A stretch of 64,000 bases of DNA from Skermania piniformis (GCF_019285775.1 NZ_CP079105.1:2108001-2172000), one strand, 5' to 3'. Shown: positions 8,236-17,754, counted from the stretch's first letter. Notes: generated by a model not told the origin, from the sequence alone. Program-made: numbers and translations.

Positions 8236-10059
8236 ATGACCGACGTGTCGTTCCCCCATGAGTCCGGCAAAGCTGTACGGACTCTTCCCGAGGCCTTCCA
8301 GGCCACCAGCCAGATCCACCCCGACCGGGTCGCGTTGCGCCGTCCCCGCGACAGCCTGACCGTCACCTGGCGCGAGTACGCCGCTCGAGTCGAGGCGATC
8401 GCGGCCGGGCTGGCGGGATTGGGGGTACGGGCCGGCGACACGGTCGCGATCATGCTGACCAACCGGCCCGAATTCCACCTGATCGACACGGCGGCGCTGC
8501 ATCTCGGAGCCGTGCCGTTCTCGATCTACAACACCAGCGCCCCGGAGCAGATCAGCTACCTCTTCGGCAACGCCGGCAACCGGGTGGTGGTCACCGAACA
8601 GCGTTTCCTGCCGCAGATCCAGGCGGCAGATGCCGAACTCGAGCACATCGTCGTGGTCGACGGTCCGGCGGCCGGGACGATCTCGCTGGCCGAGCTGGAG
8701 CAGCAGCCGGCCGCCGACTTCGACTTCGAGGCGACCTGGCGGGCGGTGCAGCCGACCGACCTGGCCACGCTGATCTACACCTCCGGCACCACCGGCCCGC
8801 CGAAGGGGGTCGAGGTGACCCACCGCAACATCGTCGCCGAGCTGGCCGCGTTGGTCGATATCGTGCCGGCCGGCTTCGAGGGTCGGCTGGTGTCGTACCT
8901 CCCGTCGGCCCACATCGCCGACCGGGTGTCCGGGCATTACGCCGGCATGGTCCGCGGTCTCCAGGTGACCAGTCTGGACGATCCGCGGGAGATCGCCGGC
9001 GCGCTGCCGGACACCCGACCGACGGTGTTCTTCGGCGTGCCACGGGTCTGGCAGAAGATCAAGGCGGGTATCGAGGCAAAACTGGCCACCGAAGAAAGTG
9101 CGGTGAAGAAGCAGCTGGCGGGCTGGGCAACCCGAGTCGGCGCGGCGAACGCGCGCACCCAAGCGGCGGGCGAGTCACCCGGATTCCTGCTCGGCCTGCA
9201 GTATCGGGTGGCCGACCAGCTGGTGCTGAGCAAGATCCGGCATGCGCTCGGTCTGGACCAGATCGAGGTCGCGGTAACCGGCGCATCCGCGATCCCGGCC
9301 GAGGTGTTGGAGTTCTTCCTCGGCTTGGGGGTTCCGGTGCAGGAGGTGTGGGGCATGTCCGAGGGTGGCGGTGCCAGCACCATGGTGACCCGGGACAATC
9401 TGAAGTTCGGCACGGTCGGGCGGGCGCTGCCCGGGGTCGAGCTGAAACTGGCCGAGGACGGCGAGATCCTGGTGCGCGGTCCGATGAACACCCGTGGCTA
9501 CCGCTCGATGCCGGAGAAGACGGCCGAGACGATCGACACAGACGGCTGGCTGTATACCGGCGACATCGGCAAGATCGCCGCGGACGGCACGCTCTCCATC
9601 GTCGACCGGAAGAAGGAACTGATCATCAACGAGTCGGGGAAGAACCTCTCCCCGACCAACATCGAGAACGCGATGAAGGCCGCCTCGTCACTGATCGGCC
9701 AGGTGGTGGCGATCGGCGACGACAAGCCGTACATCTCCGCGCTGATCGTGCTGGACCCCGATGCCGCCGCCGTGCGCGCCAAGGCGCTCAACGTGTCCGA
9801 AACCGACCTCGCGGCGCTGGTCGCGCGGCCGGAGGTGCGCGACGAGGTCGCCCAGGCGGTCAAAGCCGGCAATGCGAAGCTGTCCCGGGTAGAACAGATC
9901 AAGCGGTTCGTCGTGGTCGACCAGGCCTGGGAGCCGGGTGGCGACGAACTGACTCCGACGATGAAGCTGAAGCGGCGTCCGATCGCGGAGAAGTACGCCG
10001 CCGAAATCATCGATCTGTACACCACGCCGCCGAGCGACCGGGTGGTCAACCTCGGCTGA
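8236..10059 (+). CDS. long-chain acyl-CoA synthetase, FadD15-like
   Basis: A 607-residue AMP-forming acyl-CoA ligase that activates fatty acids to acyl-CoA through an acyl-adenylate. The P-loop LIYTSGTTGPPKGVEVTH lies at about 177-194, the A5-type motif VWGMSEGGG at about 371, and GWLYTGDIG with IVDRKKELIINESGKN at about 435-475. The C-terminal domain carries a late Lys in PTMKLKRR. Length and motif spacing fit the long-chain subclass exemplified by mycobacterial FadD15, which is broad-specificity and cytoplasmic. The gene has its own leader of about 60 bases after pyrD and is followed by a strong two-way terminator, so it is probably monocistronic. Confidence 0.93.
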   Translation: MTDVSFPHESGKAVRTLPEAFQATSQIHPDRVALRRPRDSLTVTWREYAARVEAIAAGLAGLGVRAGDTVAIMLTNRPEFHLIDTAALHLGAVPFSIYNTSAPEQISYLFGNAGNRVVVTEQRFLPQIQAADAELEHIVVVDGPAAGTISLAELEQQPAADFDFEATWRAVQPTDLATLIYTSGTTGPPKGVEVTHRNIVAELAALVDIVPAGFEGRLVSYLPSAHIADRVSGHYAGMVRGLQVTSLDDPREIAGALPDTRPTVFFGVPRVWQKIKAGIEAKLATEESAVKKQLAGWATRVGAANARTQAAGESPGFLLGLQYRVADQLVLSKIRHALGLDQIEVAVTGASAIPAEVLEFFLGLGVPVQEVWGMSEGGGASTMVTRDNLKFGTVGRALPGVELKLAEDGEILVRGPMNTRGYRSMPEKTAETIDTDGWLYTGDIGKIAADGTLSIVDRKKELIINESGKNLSPTNIENAMKAASSLIGQVVAIGDDKPYISALIVLDPDAAAVRAKALNVSETDLAALVARPEVRDEVAQAVKAGNAKLSRVEQIKRFVVVDQAWEPGGDELTPTMKLKRRPIAEKYAAEIIDLYTTPPSDRVVNLG

Positions 10060-10081
10060 TCCATCGAGAAGAGCCGCCGAA

Positions 10082-10130
10082 CGGGCTCTGCTGGCGGCAT
10101 CGGCCGAGAGCCGACCGCCAGCAGAGCCCG
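10082..10130. terminator. strong bidirectional stem-loop terminator
   Basis: A perfect 16-bp inverted repeat (CGGGCTCTGCTGGCGG at 10082-10097, its complement at 10115-10130) with a 17-base loop. It lies between two converging genes whose stops are at 10059 and 10143. The position and symmetry indicate a terminator that serves both strands. A short T-run (GTTT) follows on the plus strand. Confidence 0.85.
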
Positions 10131-10142
10131 CTCGGCGTTTGC

Positions 10143-10670
10143 TCAGCTCTGTTCGTAGGTGCCGACGAGGTAGGCGCGGGCGATCGCGTGGCCGAACAGG
10201 TTGAATCCGAGATAGGCCGGGGTGGCGGTCTCGTCGATGTCGAGCCGCGGCACGTCGAGCGCGTGCACCGCGACGTAGTAGTGGTGCGGTCCGTGGCCGG
10301 CCGGTGGAGCTGCGCCCACGTACCGGGCGGAGCCGGCATCGTTGCGGAGCGTGACCGCGCCGGTCGGCAGGTCGGCGCCGGTGTCGCCGGCACCGGCAGC
10401 CAACGAGGTCGTGCCGACCGGAATGTTCGCAACCGCCCAGTGCCAGAAGCCCGAGGCGGTGGGCGCATCCGGGTCGTACACGGTGACCACGAAGCTCTGC
10501 GTGGCGTCTGGGAAGCCGGACCAGGACAGCTGCGGCGAGGTGTCGTCGCCGCCGGCCCCCATCAGGCCGCTGACCTGGGCATCGGCCAGCGGTTGGCCAT
10601 CGGTGACATCGGTCGAGGTGAGTTCGAAGCCGGGCAGGTCGGGTAGGTCGGCGTAGGGGTTACGGGTCAC
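10143..10670 (-). CDS. YbhB/YbcL (PEBP/Raf-kinase-inhibitor-like) protein
   Basis: A 175-residue cytoplasmic protein of the bacterial phosphatidylethanolamine-binding-protein family. The ligand-pocket motifs are clear: [11 protein letters not shown] (about 45-55), [22 protein letters not shown] (about 63-84) with the Asp-Pro-Asp and His of the anion site, and [13 protein letters not shown] (about 130-142). The family binds anionic ligands; its function in bacteria is poorly defined. The gene is 15 bases downstream of its neighbour's start region on the same strand order and probably follows the M20 peptidase in one transcript, ending at the shared terminator. Confidence 0.92.
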   Translation of the reverse strand: MTRNPYADLPDLPGFELTSTDVTDGQPLADAQVSGLMGAGGDDTSPQLSWSGFPDATQSFVVTVYDPDAPTASGFWHWAVANIPVGTTSLAAGAGDTGADLPTGAVTLRNDAGSARYVGAAPPAGHGPHHYYVAVHALDVPRLDIDETATPAYLGFNLFGHAIARAYLVGTYEQS

Positions 10671-10685
10671 CGGGTTCCTTTCGGG

Positions 10686-12011
10686 TCAGCTGTGCAGCAG
10701 GAAATGTTCGAGAACGCGAGTGCCGAACTCGAGGGCCGCCACCGGGACTCGCTCGTCCACGCCGTGGAACAGTGCGGCGAAATCCAGGTCCGGTGGCAAT
10801 TGCAGCGGTGCGAAGCCGAAGCAGCGGATACCCAGCTTGGCGAACGCCTTGGCATCGGTACCACCGGACAGCATGTACGGCACTGCTCGTGCGGCCGGGT
10901 CGTGGAACAGCAGTGCGGCGTTCATCGCATCGACCAGGTCGCCGTCGAAGGTCGTGGTGTAGTCGTCGAGTTTGGTCACCCATTCGCGGGTGACCGCCGG
11001 GCCGATCAGCTCGTCCACCTCGCGTTCGAACGCCGCTTGCCGACCCGGGATCACTCGGCAGTCGACCACCGCGGTCGCGGTCTGCGGGATCACGTTCGCC
11101 TTGTAGCCGGCCTGCAACATCGTCGGGTTGGCCGTATCCCGCAGCGTCGCGCCCAGAATCCGGGCGATCCCCCCGAGCTTGCCGAGCTGGTCGGCCAGGT
11201 CGGGGGCGGCGGGGTCGAGCTCGATTCCGGTCTCCTGCGACAGCGCACGCAGAAACTCCGCGACGGTGTCGGTCATCACCAACGGGAAAGTGTGTGCGCC
11301 GAGCCGCGCCACCGCCTCGGCGATCCGGGTGACCGCGTTGTCGTCGTGCACGAACGAACCGTGCCCGGCTCGGCCGTGCGCGGTGAGCCGCATCCAGGCC
11401 AGGCCCTTCTCCGCGGTCTCGATCAGATACAGCCGCTTCTCGCCGCCGTCGCGGGTCGGCACAGTGAGCGAGAAGCCGCCGACCTCACCCACCGCCTCGG
11501 TAACCCCGGCGAACAGGTCCGGCCGGTGCTGCACCAGCCAGTGCGAGCCGAGGGCTCCCCCGGCCTCTTCGTCGGCGAGAAAGGCGAACACCAGCTCGCG
11601 GGGCGGCACCGTGCCCTCGGCCTTGAACTGGCGTGCCACCGCCAGCATCATCCCCACCATGTCTTTCATGTCGACCGCGCCCCGACCCCAGACGTAGCCG
11701 TCCTGGATCGCTCCGGCGAACGGATGCACGGTCCAGTCGGCGGGTTCGGCCGGTACCACGTCCAGGTGCCCGTGGAGCAGCAGGGCACCGCGGGACGGGT
11801 CGGCGCCGGGCAGCCGGACGAACACGTTGCCCCGGCCCGGTCCGCCCGATTCGACATACTCCGGCTGATAGCCGACATCGGCGAGTTGCTGCGCCACCCA
11901 TTGCGCGCATTCGCGCTCGCCCTTGGTGGTTTCCGGCTCGCCGGTGTTGGAAGTGTCGAATCGGATCAGCGCGGCGACCAGTTCGACGACCTCGTCCACG
12001 GCGCGCGACAT
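10686..12011 (-). CDS. M20-family metallopeptidase/amidohydrolase
   Basis: A 441-residue zinc-dependent M20 peptidase (ArgE/DapE/CPG2 clan). Metal ligands and catalytic residues occur in order: LLHGHLDVVP (His and Asp, about 75-85), GAVDMKDM (Asp, about 112), FLADEEAGG (catalytic Glu-Glu, about 148) and a C-terminal FHGVDERVP (His, about 413). A lid/dimerisation domain occupies roughly 190-340. The substrate cannot be told from sequence; actinobacterial members of this length are usually annotated as dipeptidase or acyl-amino-acid hydrolase. It is the first gene of a two-gene unit with the PEBP protein. Confidence 0.92.
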   Translation of the reverse strand: MSRAVDEVVELVAALIRFDTSNTGEPETTKGERECAQWVAQQLADVGYQPEYVESGGPGRGNVFVRLPGADPSRGALLLHGHLDVVPAEPADWTVHPFAGAIQDGYVWGRGAVDMKDMVGMMLAVARQFKAEGTVPPRELVFAFLADEEAGGALGSHWLVQHRPDLFAGVTEAVGEVGGFSLTVPTRDGGEKRLYLIETAEKGLAWMRLTAHGRAGHGSFVHDDNAVTRIAEAVARLGAHTFPLVMTDTVAEFLRALSQETGIELDPAAPDLADQLGKLGGIARILGATLRDTANPTMLQAGYKANVIPQTATAVVDCRVIPGRQAAFEREVDELIGPAVTREWVTKLDDYTTTFDGDLVDAMNAALLFHDPAARAVPYMLSGGTDAKAFAKLGIRCFGFAPLQLPPDLDFAALFHGVDERVPVAALEFGTRVLEHFLLHS

Positions 12012-12127
12012 CCGTTCTTCCTACCATCGGGACGTGGCCGCCGTACCCGGGTCCCGGGGATTAGGCCGAGCCCGACGGATCGGCTAGTCTTGCCAGGCGA
12101 ACCGCGGCAGTACCAGCGGTGCAGCAT

Positions 12128-12213
12128 GTCCGAGTGGCGGAATGGCAGACGCGCTAGCTTGAGGTGCTAGTGCCCTATTAACGGGCGTGGGGGTTCAAGT
12201 CCCCCCTCGGACA
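12128..12213 (+). tRNA. tRNA-Leu (anticodon GAG)
   Basis: The acceptor stem GTCCGAG (12128-12134) pairs with CTCGGAC (12206-12212), and the discriminator A is at 12213. The D arm carries GGCGGAATGGCAGAC, the anticodon stem-loop is GCTAG-CTTGAGG-TGCTAG with anticodon GAG (reads CUC), a long class II variable arm (TGCCCTATTAACGGGCG) marks a leucine tRNA, and the T arm GGGGGTTCAAGTCCCCC is perfect. CCA is not encoded in full; the genome continues CCG. Confidence 0.97.
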
Positions 12214-12552
12214 CCGCATAAAAGCCATGCGAAATCGTTGATGGTTCGCGTATTCAGTTGGCGAACCTGTCTTTGATCGACTCGCATGCTGTGGGCACCC
12301 CGGTGGCCTGTCCACCTTCGTGGCAGATTGGTTTTCGACGATCCGGCAAGTGCCACCCGCCGGGCGCGGACGACATCCGGCAAATGCGTGAGCGGACTCC
12401 AGCTGCCGGCGTCGCCGCGGCCCGTCCACCCTCGGGTGGAGGGATCGGGGCACAGAGCCATCACCCGTCAACGCCGACCTCTTCGAACTCGACGACGACG
12501 AACGATCGCTCTACCACGACCCTCGTCGAAGACGTCCTCGGCTATCGCTGCG
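12214..12552. other. intergenic stretch after tRNA-Leu, no gene seen
   Basis: About 340 bases between the tRNA and the 3' end of the ketoacyl synthase. I see no convincing coding frame, no repeat of the tRNA 3' end that would mark an integrated element, and no strong terminator. A minus-strand frame through the tRNA encodes the familiar spurious peptide CPRGDLNPHAR, which is only the tRNA read backwards. Confidence 0.6.
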
Positions 12553-13818
12553 CTATCCCGTTGCCGCGAGCGCTACCACCGAGGTCTGACTGCCGAAGGC
12601 GAACGACATCGAGACCGCCAGGTCCACGTCCGCAGGCCGCCGGCCCTCGCCGACATGGTCGTGGTCGCATTCGGGGTCGGGCTCGGTCAGGTTGATGGTC
12701 GGAGCGAGGGTCTGATGTTTCAACATCAGACTGGTCGCCGCGACATTGATGATTCCGGCGATGCCGAACGTGTGCCCGTAGATCGGCTTGTTGGAACTGA
12801 TCGGTGGCAGCGCGGTTACCTCGCGGTCGTCGTACAATACCCGCAGGGCCCGTGACTCGGCGAGGTCGTTGAACCGCGTGGCGGTGCCGTGTGCGCAGTA
12901 GTAGTCCACGTCGTCCGGGGTCCGCCCGACATCCTCGAGCAGCTCACCGATCAGGCCGGCGGTGATCTTGCCGGTCAGGTCCATGGTCGTCGCGTGACCG
13001 GCCTCGTTCAGGGTGCGTTGGCCCAGCACCGTGGCGTACGGGGTGGCACCGCGCGCCTCCGCGTGAGCGCGGCGTTCCAGGCACAGGACCACCGATCCCT
13101 CGCCGAGCGCGAAACCCTCCCGGTCCCGGTTGTACGGCCGTACCGCCCGGGTCGGGTCGTCCCGCTCGGCCGAGATCACCCCCGAACCGAGCGCCTGGTA
13201 GCAGCGAACCACCTCGGCGAGGATCGGGAACTCGTGGCCGCCGACGAGCATCACGTCCGCCGCGCCGACCTGCAGTTCACGCAGCGCGATCCCGACTGCC
13301 TGATGCCCGCCGACGCAGGCGTTGCTGACCGTGGTGACCAACCCCTCGGCCCGGGTGTAGATCGCCGACAGACTCGCCGGCGTGCCGGGCAGCCCGCGGA
13401 ACATGGCCCCCTTGTCGGCGAATGCGGTCGAATCGTCGCCCAGGATCGCCGCGCGCCACCAACCCAGCGGGCCGCGGGAGGACGACATCACCACGCCGAG
13501 CCGCCGCGGATCCACGTCCAGGGCAGCCAGTCCGGCGTCGCGGCGGGCTTCGGCGACCGCGGACATGGCCACGAGCACCTCGCGCGAGTACTTGTCGGCA
13601 TGCGTATCGGAAAGCTCCGGCAGGTACGGGTGATGGTCGAAATCGGCGAGCTCGGCCGCGGTGTAGATCGGCACATCGAACTCGGCCGGATCGAACCGGG
13701 TAACGGGGCCGACCTGTGAACGGCCACCGGAAATATTTCCCCAGAAGTCGTCGACGGTCCTGGTGTTCGGCAGGATGACACCGATCCCGCTCACCACCAC
13801 CTCGTCACCGAACATCAT
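12553..13818 (-). CDS. beta-ketoacyl-ACP synthase (KAS II-like)
   Basis: A 421-residue condensing enzyme starting at ATG 13818, chosen because of AGGAGG 6 bases upstream. The thiolase-fold catalytic triad is complete: Cys in SNACVGGHQA (about 167), His in CAHGTATRF (about 308) and His in IYGHTFGIAG (about 348). It resembles FabF/KAS II and polyketide ketosynthases, elongating an acyl-ACP with malonyl-ACP. It stands alone: no ACP, malonyltransferase or ketoreductase lies nearby. A housekeeping fatty-acid role is therefore less likely than a specialised lipid, mycolate-related or relic polyketide role. The last half-kilobase of the window before it is non-coding. Confidence 0.9.
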   Translation of the reverse strand: MMFGDEVVVSGIGVILPNTRTVDDFWGNISGGRSQVGPVTRFDPAEFDVPIYTAAELADFDHHPYLPELSDTHADKYSREVLVAMSAVAEARRDAGLAALDVDPRRLGVVMSSSRGPLGWWRAAILGDDSTAFADKGAMFRGLPGTPASLSAIYTRAEGLVTTVSNACVGGHQAVGIALRELQVGAADVMLVGGHEFPILAEVVRCYQALGSGVISAERDDPTRAVRPYNRDREGFALGEGSVVLCLERRAHAEARGATPYATVLGQRTLNEAGHATTMDLTGKITAGLIGELLEDVGRTPDDVDYYCAHGTATRFNDLAESRALRVLYDDREVTALPPISSNKPIYGHTFGIAGIINVAATSLMLKHQTLAPTINLTEPDPECDHDHVGEGRRPADVDLAVSMSFAFGSQTSVVALAATG

Positions 13819-13948
13819 GTCGAGCCTCCTGTCCCGAGCGGCGTCGGCTCGGCTCACTCATCCGGTGCCTCGCCGGTGGGCGAGTTTACCGGTCGAGCGA
13901 ATTCCGCTCATCCGCGGGCAGAACCAAAAAGCTTGGTAGACAGTATTT

Positions 13949-14682
13949 TTGAGCTGCATCCTGGACCGGAACTCGCTCTCCTTCGGCACGTCGGGCAGCC
14001 CGGCCCGCGACACGCCGCCTCCTCGGCCACGTCGATCACCGTCGTGGCCCGAATCCCGTCGAGGAACCCGAATATCCCCGGGCTCCCCGCTCGCTACGCT
14101 TCGTCGACTGGGGCAGCCGGTGGGTACCGCACGACGGGCGGCGGAGGCCGGACTCAACACCATCTGGGTGGTGTTTCTGGTCGACTATCTGGCGCGGTTG
14201 GCGGCGGCCGACCGCCGCGCCCACTGGTTAGTCACGCACCTCGACGAACTCGCGGCCGTGGTGTTGCCGATGTTTCGCACTCTCCAGGTGTTGCGGCTGG
14301 TCACGCTTCCCCGGGTGCTCGGCCGCAGTATCGGGCAGGGTTTCCGCGACCGGGTTGCCATGTACACCGGCGTGTCCACCTTGCTGCTGCTCTATCTCGG
14401 TGCGCTCGCAATACTGGCGGTCGAGCGGGATGCCGACGGCGCGACGATCCGGTCGTTTCCCGACGCGCTGTGGTGGTCGGGATGATGGCGGGCGGCGGCG
14501 CGCTGCACGGCGTCGTGACCGCCACCCTGGCTGCCTGGCTCGTCGATCGAGCGGACACGGCGCGTGCGCGGCGCGAGGAGATAACGCAGGAAAATGTCGG
14601 TCGGCTCGGCGGCGAGATCGCCGCGTTACGCGAGGAAGTGCGTCGGCTCGGCGAGTCGCTGGCACCCCGTGACGCCGGGTGA
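13949..14682 (+). pseudogene. decayed voltage-gated-type K+ channel lacking its pore
   Basis: Two frames together read as an ion-transport-domain potassium channel. Frame 2 gives the S2-S5 part (NTIWVVFLVDYLARL, then LPMFRTLQVLRLVTLPRVL, then the outer helix TLLLLYLGALAILAVERDAD and SFPDALWWS). It stops at TGA 14483. Frame 1 resumes at about 14470 with the inner helix and tail (VVVGMMAGGGALHGVVTATLAAWLVDR, then a helical EEITQENVGRLGGEIAALREE tail to 14682). In family members about 25 residues holding the TTVGYGD selectivity filter lie between WWS and the inner helix; here they are missing together with a frame change. The first transmembrane helix is also unrecognisable. The gene is therefore a clear relic. 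Confidence 0.82.
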
Positions 14683-14706
14683 CCAGCGAGCTCGGACGGT
14701 CGCGGC

Positions 14707-15213
14707 TCAGGCCGACGACGAATCCCCCGCGTCGAGCCGACTCAACGCGTCGAGTACCCCGTCCACGCCCGGATTGACCGCCGGCGGCGAGAGGTGGCAC
14801 CAGCGGATCACACCCGCGCCGTCCAGCACGAACAGAGCCCGGCCGGCGAAGCCGCCGGTCGACTCGTAGATGCCGTACTCCCGGGCGACCACTCCCTTGG
14901 GCTCGAAGTCGGCCAACAGCTCGAACCCGATCGCCCGGTCCGCCCGATACGCCTGGTGGCTCCAGACGCTGTCCACCGAGATCCCGAGCACGGTCGCACC
15001 GTGCTCGCCGATCCGCGACAACGCCTCGGTGAACACCACCAACTCGTCGCTGCAGACCGGGCTCCAGTCGAACGGATAGAACACCAGCACCACCGGCCGG
15101 CCCCGCAGCTCCGACAACGTGACCGACCGCTCGGGGGTCGTCGGCAAGGTGAAATCGGGTGCCGTAGTCCCGGCGGGCAGGATCTCGGCAGGGGACGTGG
15201 AGTTTTCGGTCAT
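14707..15213 (-). CDS. peroxiredoxin (AhpC/TSA, AhpE/BCP-like)
   Basis: A 168-residue thiol peroxidase with a thioredoxin fold. The peroxidatic cysteine is Cys54 in FYPFDWSPVCSDEL, the P-x3-(T/S)-x2-C active site, with conserved Arg further on (REYGIYESTGGFAGRALFVLD). One other Cys, in RWCHLSPP (about 137), could act as resolving or low-molecular-thiol-reactive residue; the family includes both one- and two-Cys members. It reduces peroxides using mycothiol or thioredoxin-type partners. It follows the glycogen phosphorylase gene by 24 bases on the same strand and may share its transcript. Confidence 0.93.
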   Translation of the reverse strand: MTENSTSPAEILPAGTTAPDFTLPTTPERSVTLSELRGRPVVLVFYPFDWSPVCSDELVVFTEALSRIGEHGATVLGISVDSVWSHQAYRADRAIGFELLADFEPKGVVAREYGIYESTGGFAGRALFVLDGAGVIRWCHLSPPAVNPGVDGVLDALSRLDAGDSSSA

Positions 15214-15237
15214 GCGCCGAGTCTGGCACGTACGGCG

Positions 15238-17754
15238 TTACTTCGGGACCGGCACCGGGCCCACGTCCCAGATGTCGTCGCAGTACTCGGCGATCGCCCG
15301 GTCGGAGGAGAACTTGCCGCTGCGAGCCGAGTTGTAGATCGACATCCGCGTCCAGCCGGCCGAATCCGCCCATGCGGCGCTCACCCGCTCCTGGGCTTCG
15401 AGGTAGGCGGCGTAATCGGCCAGCACCAGGAACGGGTCGTCGCGGTAGAGGTTGTCCACCACCGGACGTAGCACCTCGGTGTCGCCGTGGGTGAAGGTGC
15501 CGTCGCCGATCAGTCCGAGTACCGCGGCCAGCTCCGGATTGCCGTCGACGTAGTCGGCCGGGCGGTAGCCGTCCCGCTTGATCTGCTCGACTTCGTCGGC
15601 GGTCCGGCCGAACAGGAAGAAGTTCTCCGGCCCGGCCTCGTCCCGGATCTCCACGTTTGCGCCGTCCAGAGTGCCGATGGTCAGCGCCCCGTTCATCATG
15701 AACTTCATGTTGCCGGTGCCGGACGCTTCCTTGCCGGCGGTGGAGATCTGCTCGGAAAGATCGGCTGCCGGGTAGATCAGCTCCGCGTTCTGCACGTTGA
15801 AGTTCGGCACGAACGCCACCCGCAGGAACCGGTTCACATCCGGGTCGTTGTTCACTCGTTCGCCGACCGCATTGATCAGTTTGATGATCCGCTTCGCCAG
15901 GAAGTATCCCGGCGCGGCCTTGCCGCCGAAGACGAAGGCCCGCGGTGCGATGGTGGCGTCCGGGTCCTGCTTGAGCCGGTGATACAGCGTCACGATATGC
16001 AGCACGTTGAGGTGCTGACGCTTGTACTCGTGAATCCGTTTGACCTGGATGTCGAACAGCCAGTCGGGGTTCAGTTCGATGCCGGTGTGCTCGTGTACGT
16101 ACCGGGCCAACCGGGCCTTGTTGCCCCGTTTGACCTCGCGCCACTGCCGCTGGAACGTGGGATCGTCGGCAAACGGTTCCAGCTCGCGCAGCCGATCGAG
16201 GTCGGTGAGCCAGCCGGGGCCGATCGTCGCATCCAGCAGTTCGCGTAGTCCGGGGTTGGCCCGCGCCAGGAACCGGCGCGGCGTGACGCCGTTGGTCTTG
16301 TTGCCGAACCGCTCCGGCCACAGCTGGTAGAAGTCGGCCAGCACGCTGTGTTCCAGCAACTCGGTGTGCAGTGCCGCGACCCCGTTGATCGCGTGGCTGC
16401 CGACCGTGGCCAGGTGTGCCATCCGGACGGTCTTCCCGCCCTCCTCACCGATCAGCGACATCCGCCGCAGCCGCGCCTCGTCGCCGGGGAACGCCGCCCG
16501 CACCTCGTCGAGGAACCGCCGGTTGATCTCGTAGATGATCTCCAGGTGTCGGGGCAACGACTCGTCGAACATCGCCAGCGGCCAGGTTTCCAGGGCCTCC
16601 GGCAACAACGTGTGGTTGGTATAGCCGAAGGTCGCCACCGTGATCGCCCACGCCTCGTCCCAGTCCAGCCGACGCTCGTCGACCAGCAGCCGCATCAGTT
16701 CGGCGACGGCGATCGACGGGTGGGTGTCGTTGAGCTGCACCGCGAATCGTTCCGGTAGCGCGCGCACCGAGGTGCCGGCCAGGTCGTCGAGGATATGCAG
16801 GATGTGCTGCAGCGAGCAGGACACGAAGAAGTACTGCTGCAGCAGTCGGAGCCGCTTGCCGGCCTCGGGCTCGTCGTTCGGATACAGCACCTTGGTGACG
16901 GTCTCCGAGTTCACCTCGTCCTCGACCGCCTTGTAGTAGTCGCCCGTGTTGAACGCCGCCAAGGCGAACGAATCGACCGCGTGCGCGCTCCACAGCGTCA
17001 GCACGTTGCAGGTGCGCACGTCGTAGCCCTGCACCGGGGTGTCGTAGGCGACGCCGCGCAGCACCCGGCCGGGCACCCAGCGCACCCGGTCGACGTCGCC
17101 GGCGTCACGATAGTGTTCGCTGTAGCCTCGCCAGCCCACCCGATAGCTCACGTCCGGCTTGGCGATTTCCCACGGATTGCCGGCCACCAGCCAGTTGTCG
17201 GTCTTCTCCACCTGCCAGCCGTCGCGGATCTCCTGATCGAAGATGCCGTACTCGTATCGGATGCCGTAGCCGATCGCCGGCCGTTCCAGCGTGGCGAGGG
17301 AATCGAGGTAGCACGCGGCGAGTCGCCCCAGCCCGCCGTTGCCCAGGCCGGGCTCCTCCTCGCAGGCCAGTACCTCATCGAGATCCTGGCCGAGTTCGGC
17401 CAGGGCGGTCGCCGCCGCTGCCTCGATGCCGAGGTCGAGCAGGTTGACCCCGAGCTGTGGGCCCATCAGGAATTCCGCCGAGAAGTAGCAGACCACCTTG
17501 TGGCCGAGCTCCAGCGACGTCCGGGTGGAGGCAACCCGGTTGTCCTGCATCCGGTCCCGGACCGCCAGCGCGAGCGCGCGGTAGTAGTGCTCGGGGCGCA
17601 ACGTAGCGGCCGGCCGGCCGATCGAGTACCGCAGGTGGTCGACGATCCCCCGACGGATCGAGTCGGGGTCCATCCCGGTGCGGCTGTGGCTGCGGGTCTG
17701 CTCCGGCGTCGACTCCGACGAGGGGCCGGACGCGGATGATGCGAGATCGGTCAC
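15238..17754 (-). CDS. glgP: glycogen/maltodextrin phosphorylase
   Basis: An 838-residue GT35 phosphorylase that releases glucose-1-phosphate from alpha-1,4-glucans using pyridoxal phosphate. The N-terminal catalytic half has HYYRALALAVRDRM and GNGGLGRLAACYLDS; the PLP-lysine region is EASGTGNMKFMMNGALTIG (about 660-680), followed by LDGANVEI. The GTG start at 17754 gives a normal length; an extension to 17961 would read through implausible sequence into the divergent response-regulator leader. It produces glucose-1-phosphate from glycogen stores in the cytoplasm. No other glycogen gene is in the window. Confidence 0.96.
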   Translation of the reverse strand: MTDLASSASGPSSESTPEQTRSHSRTGMDPDSIRRGIVDHLRYSIGRPAATLRPEHYYRALALAVRDRMQDNRVASTRTSLELGHKVVCYFSAEFLMGPQLGVNLLDLGIEAAAATALAELGQDLDEVLACEEEPGLGNGGLGRLAACYLDSLATLERPAIGYGIRYEYGIFDQEIRDGWQVEKTDNWLVAGNPWEIAKPDVSYRVGWRGYSEHYRDAGDVDRVRWVPGRVLRGVAYDTPVQGYDVRTCNVLTLWSAHAVDSFALAAFNTGDYYKAVEDEVNSETVTKVLYPNDEPEAGKRLRLLQQYFFVSCSLQHILHILDDLAGTSVRALPERFAVQLNDTHPSIAVAELMRLLVDERRLDWDEAWAITVATFGYTNHTLLPEALETWPLAMFDESLPRHLEIIYEINRRFLDEVRAAFPGDEARLRRMSLIGEEGGKTVRMAHLATVGSHAINGVAALHTELLEHSVLADFYQLWPERFGNKTNGVTPRRFLARANPGLRELLDATIGPGWLTDLDRLRELEPFADDPTFQRQWREVKRGNKARLARYVHEHTGIELNPDWLFDIQVKRIHEYKRQHLNVLHIVTLYHRLKQDPDATIAPRAFVFGGKAAPGYFLAKRIIKLINAVGERVNNDPDVNRFLRVAFVPNFNVQNAELIYPAADLSEQISTAGKEASGTGNMKFMMNGALTIGTLDGANVEIRDEAGPENFFLFGRTADEVEQIKRDGYRPADYVDGNPELAAVLGLIGDGTFTHGDTEVLRPVVDNLYRDDPFLVLADYAAYLEAQERVSAAWADSAGWTRMSIYNSARSGKFSSDRAIAEYCDDIWDVGPVPVPK

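Noticed and set aside
12178-12471. Minus-strand frame ending in CPRGDLNPHAR
   Set aside because: This peptide is the well-known artefact of reading a tRNA-Leu gene backwards.
14228-16321. 697-codon minus-strand frame overlapping glgP and the peroxiredoxin
   Set aside because: Composition is Arg/Gly-rich shadow sequence without domains; glgP and the peroxiredoxin in other frames are complete.
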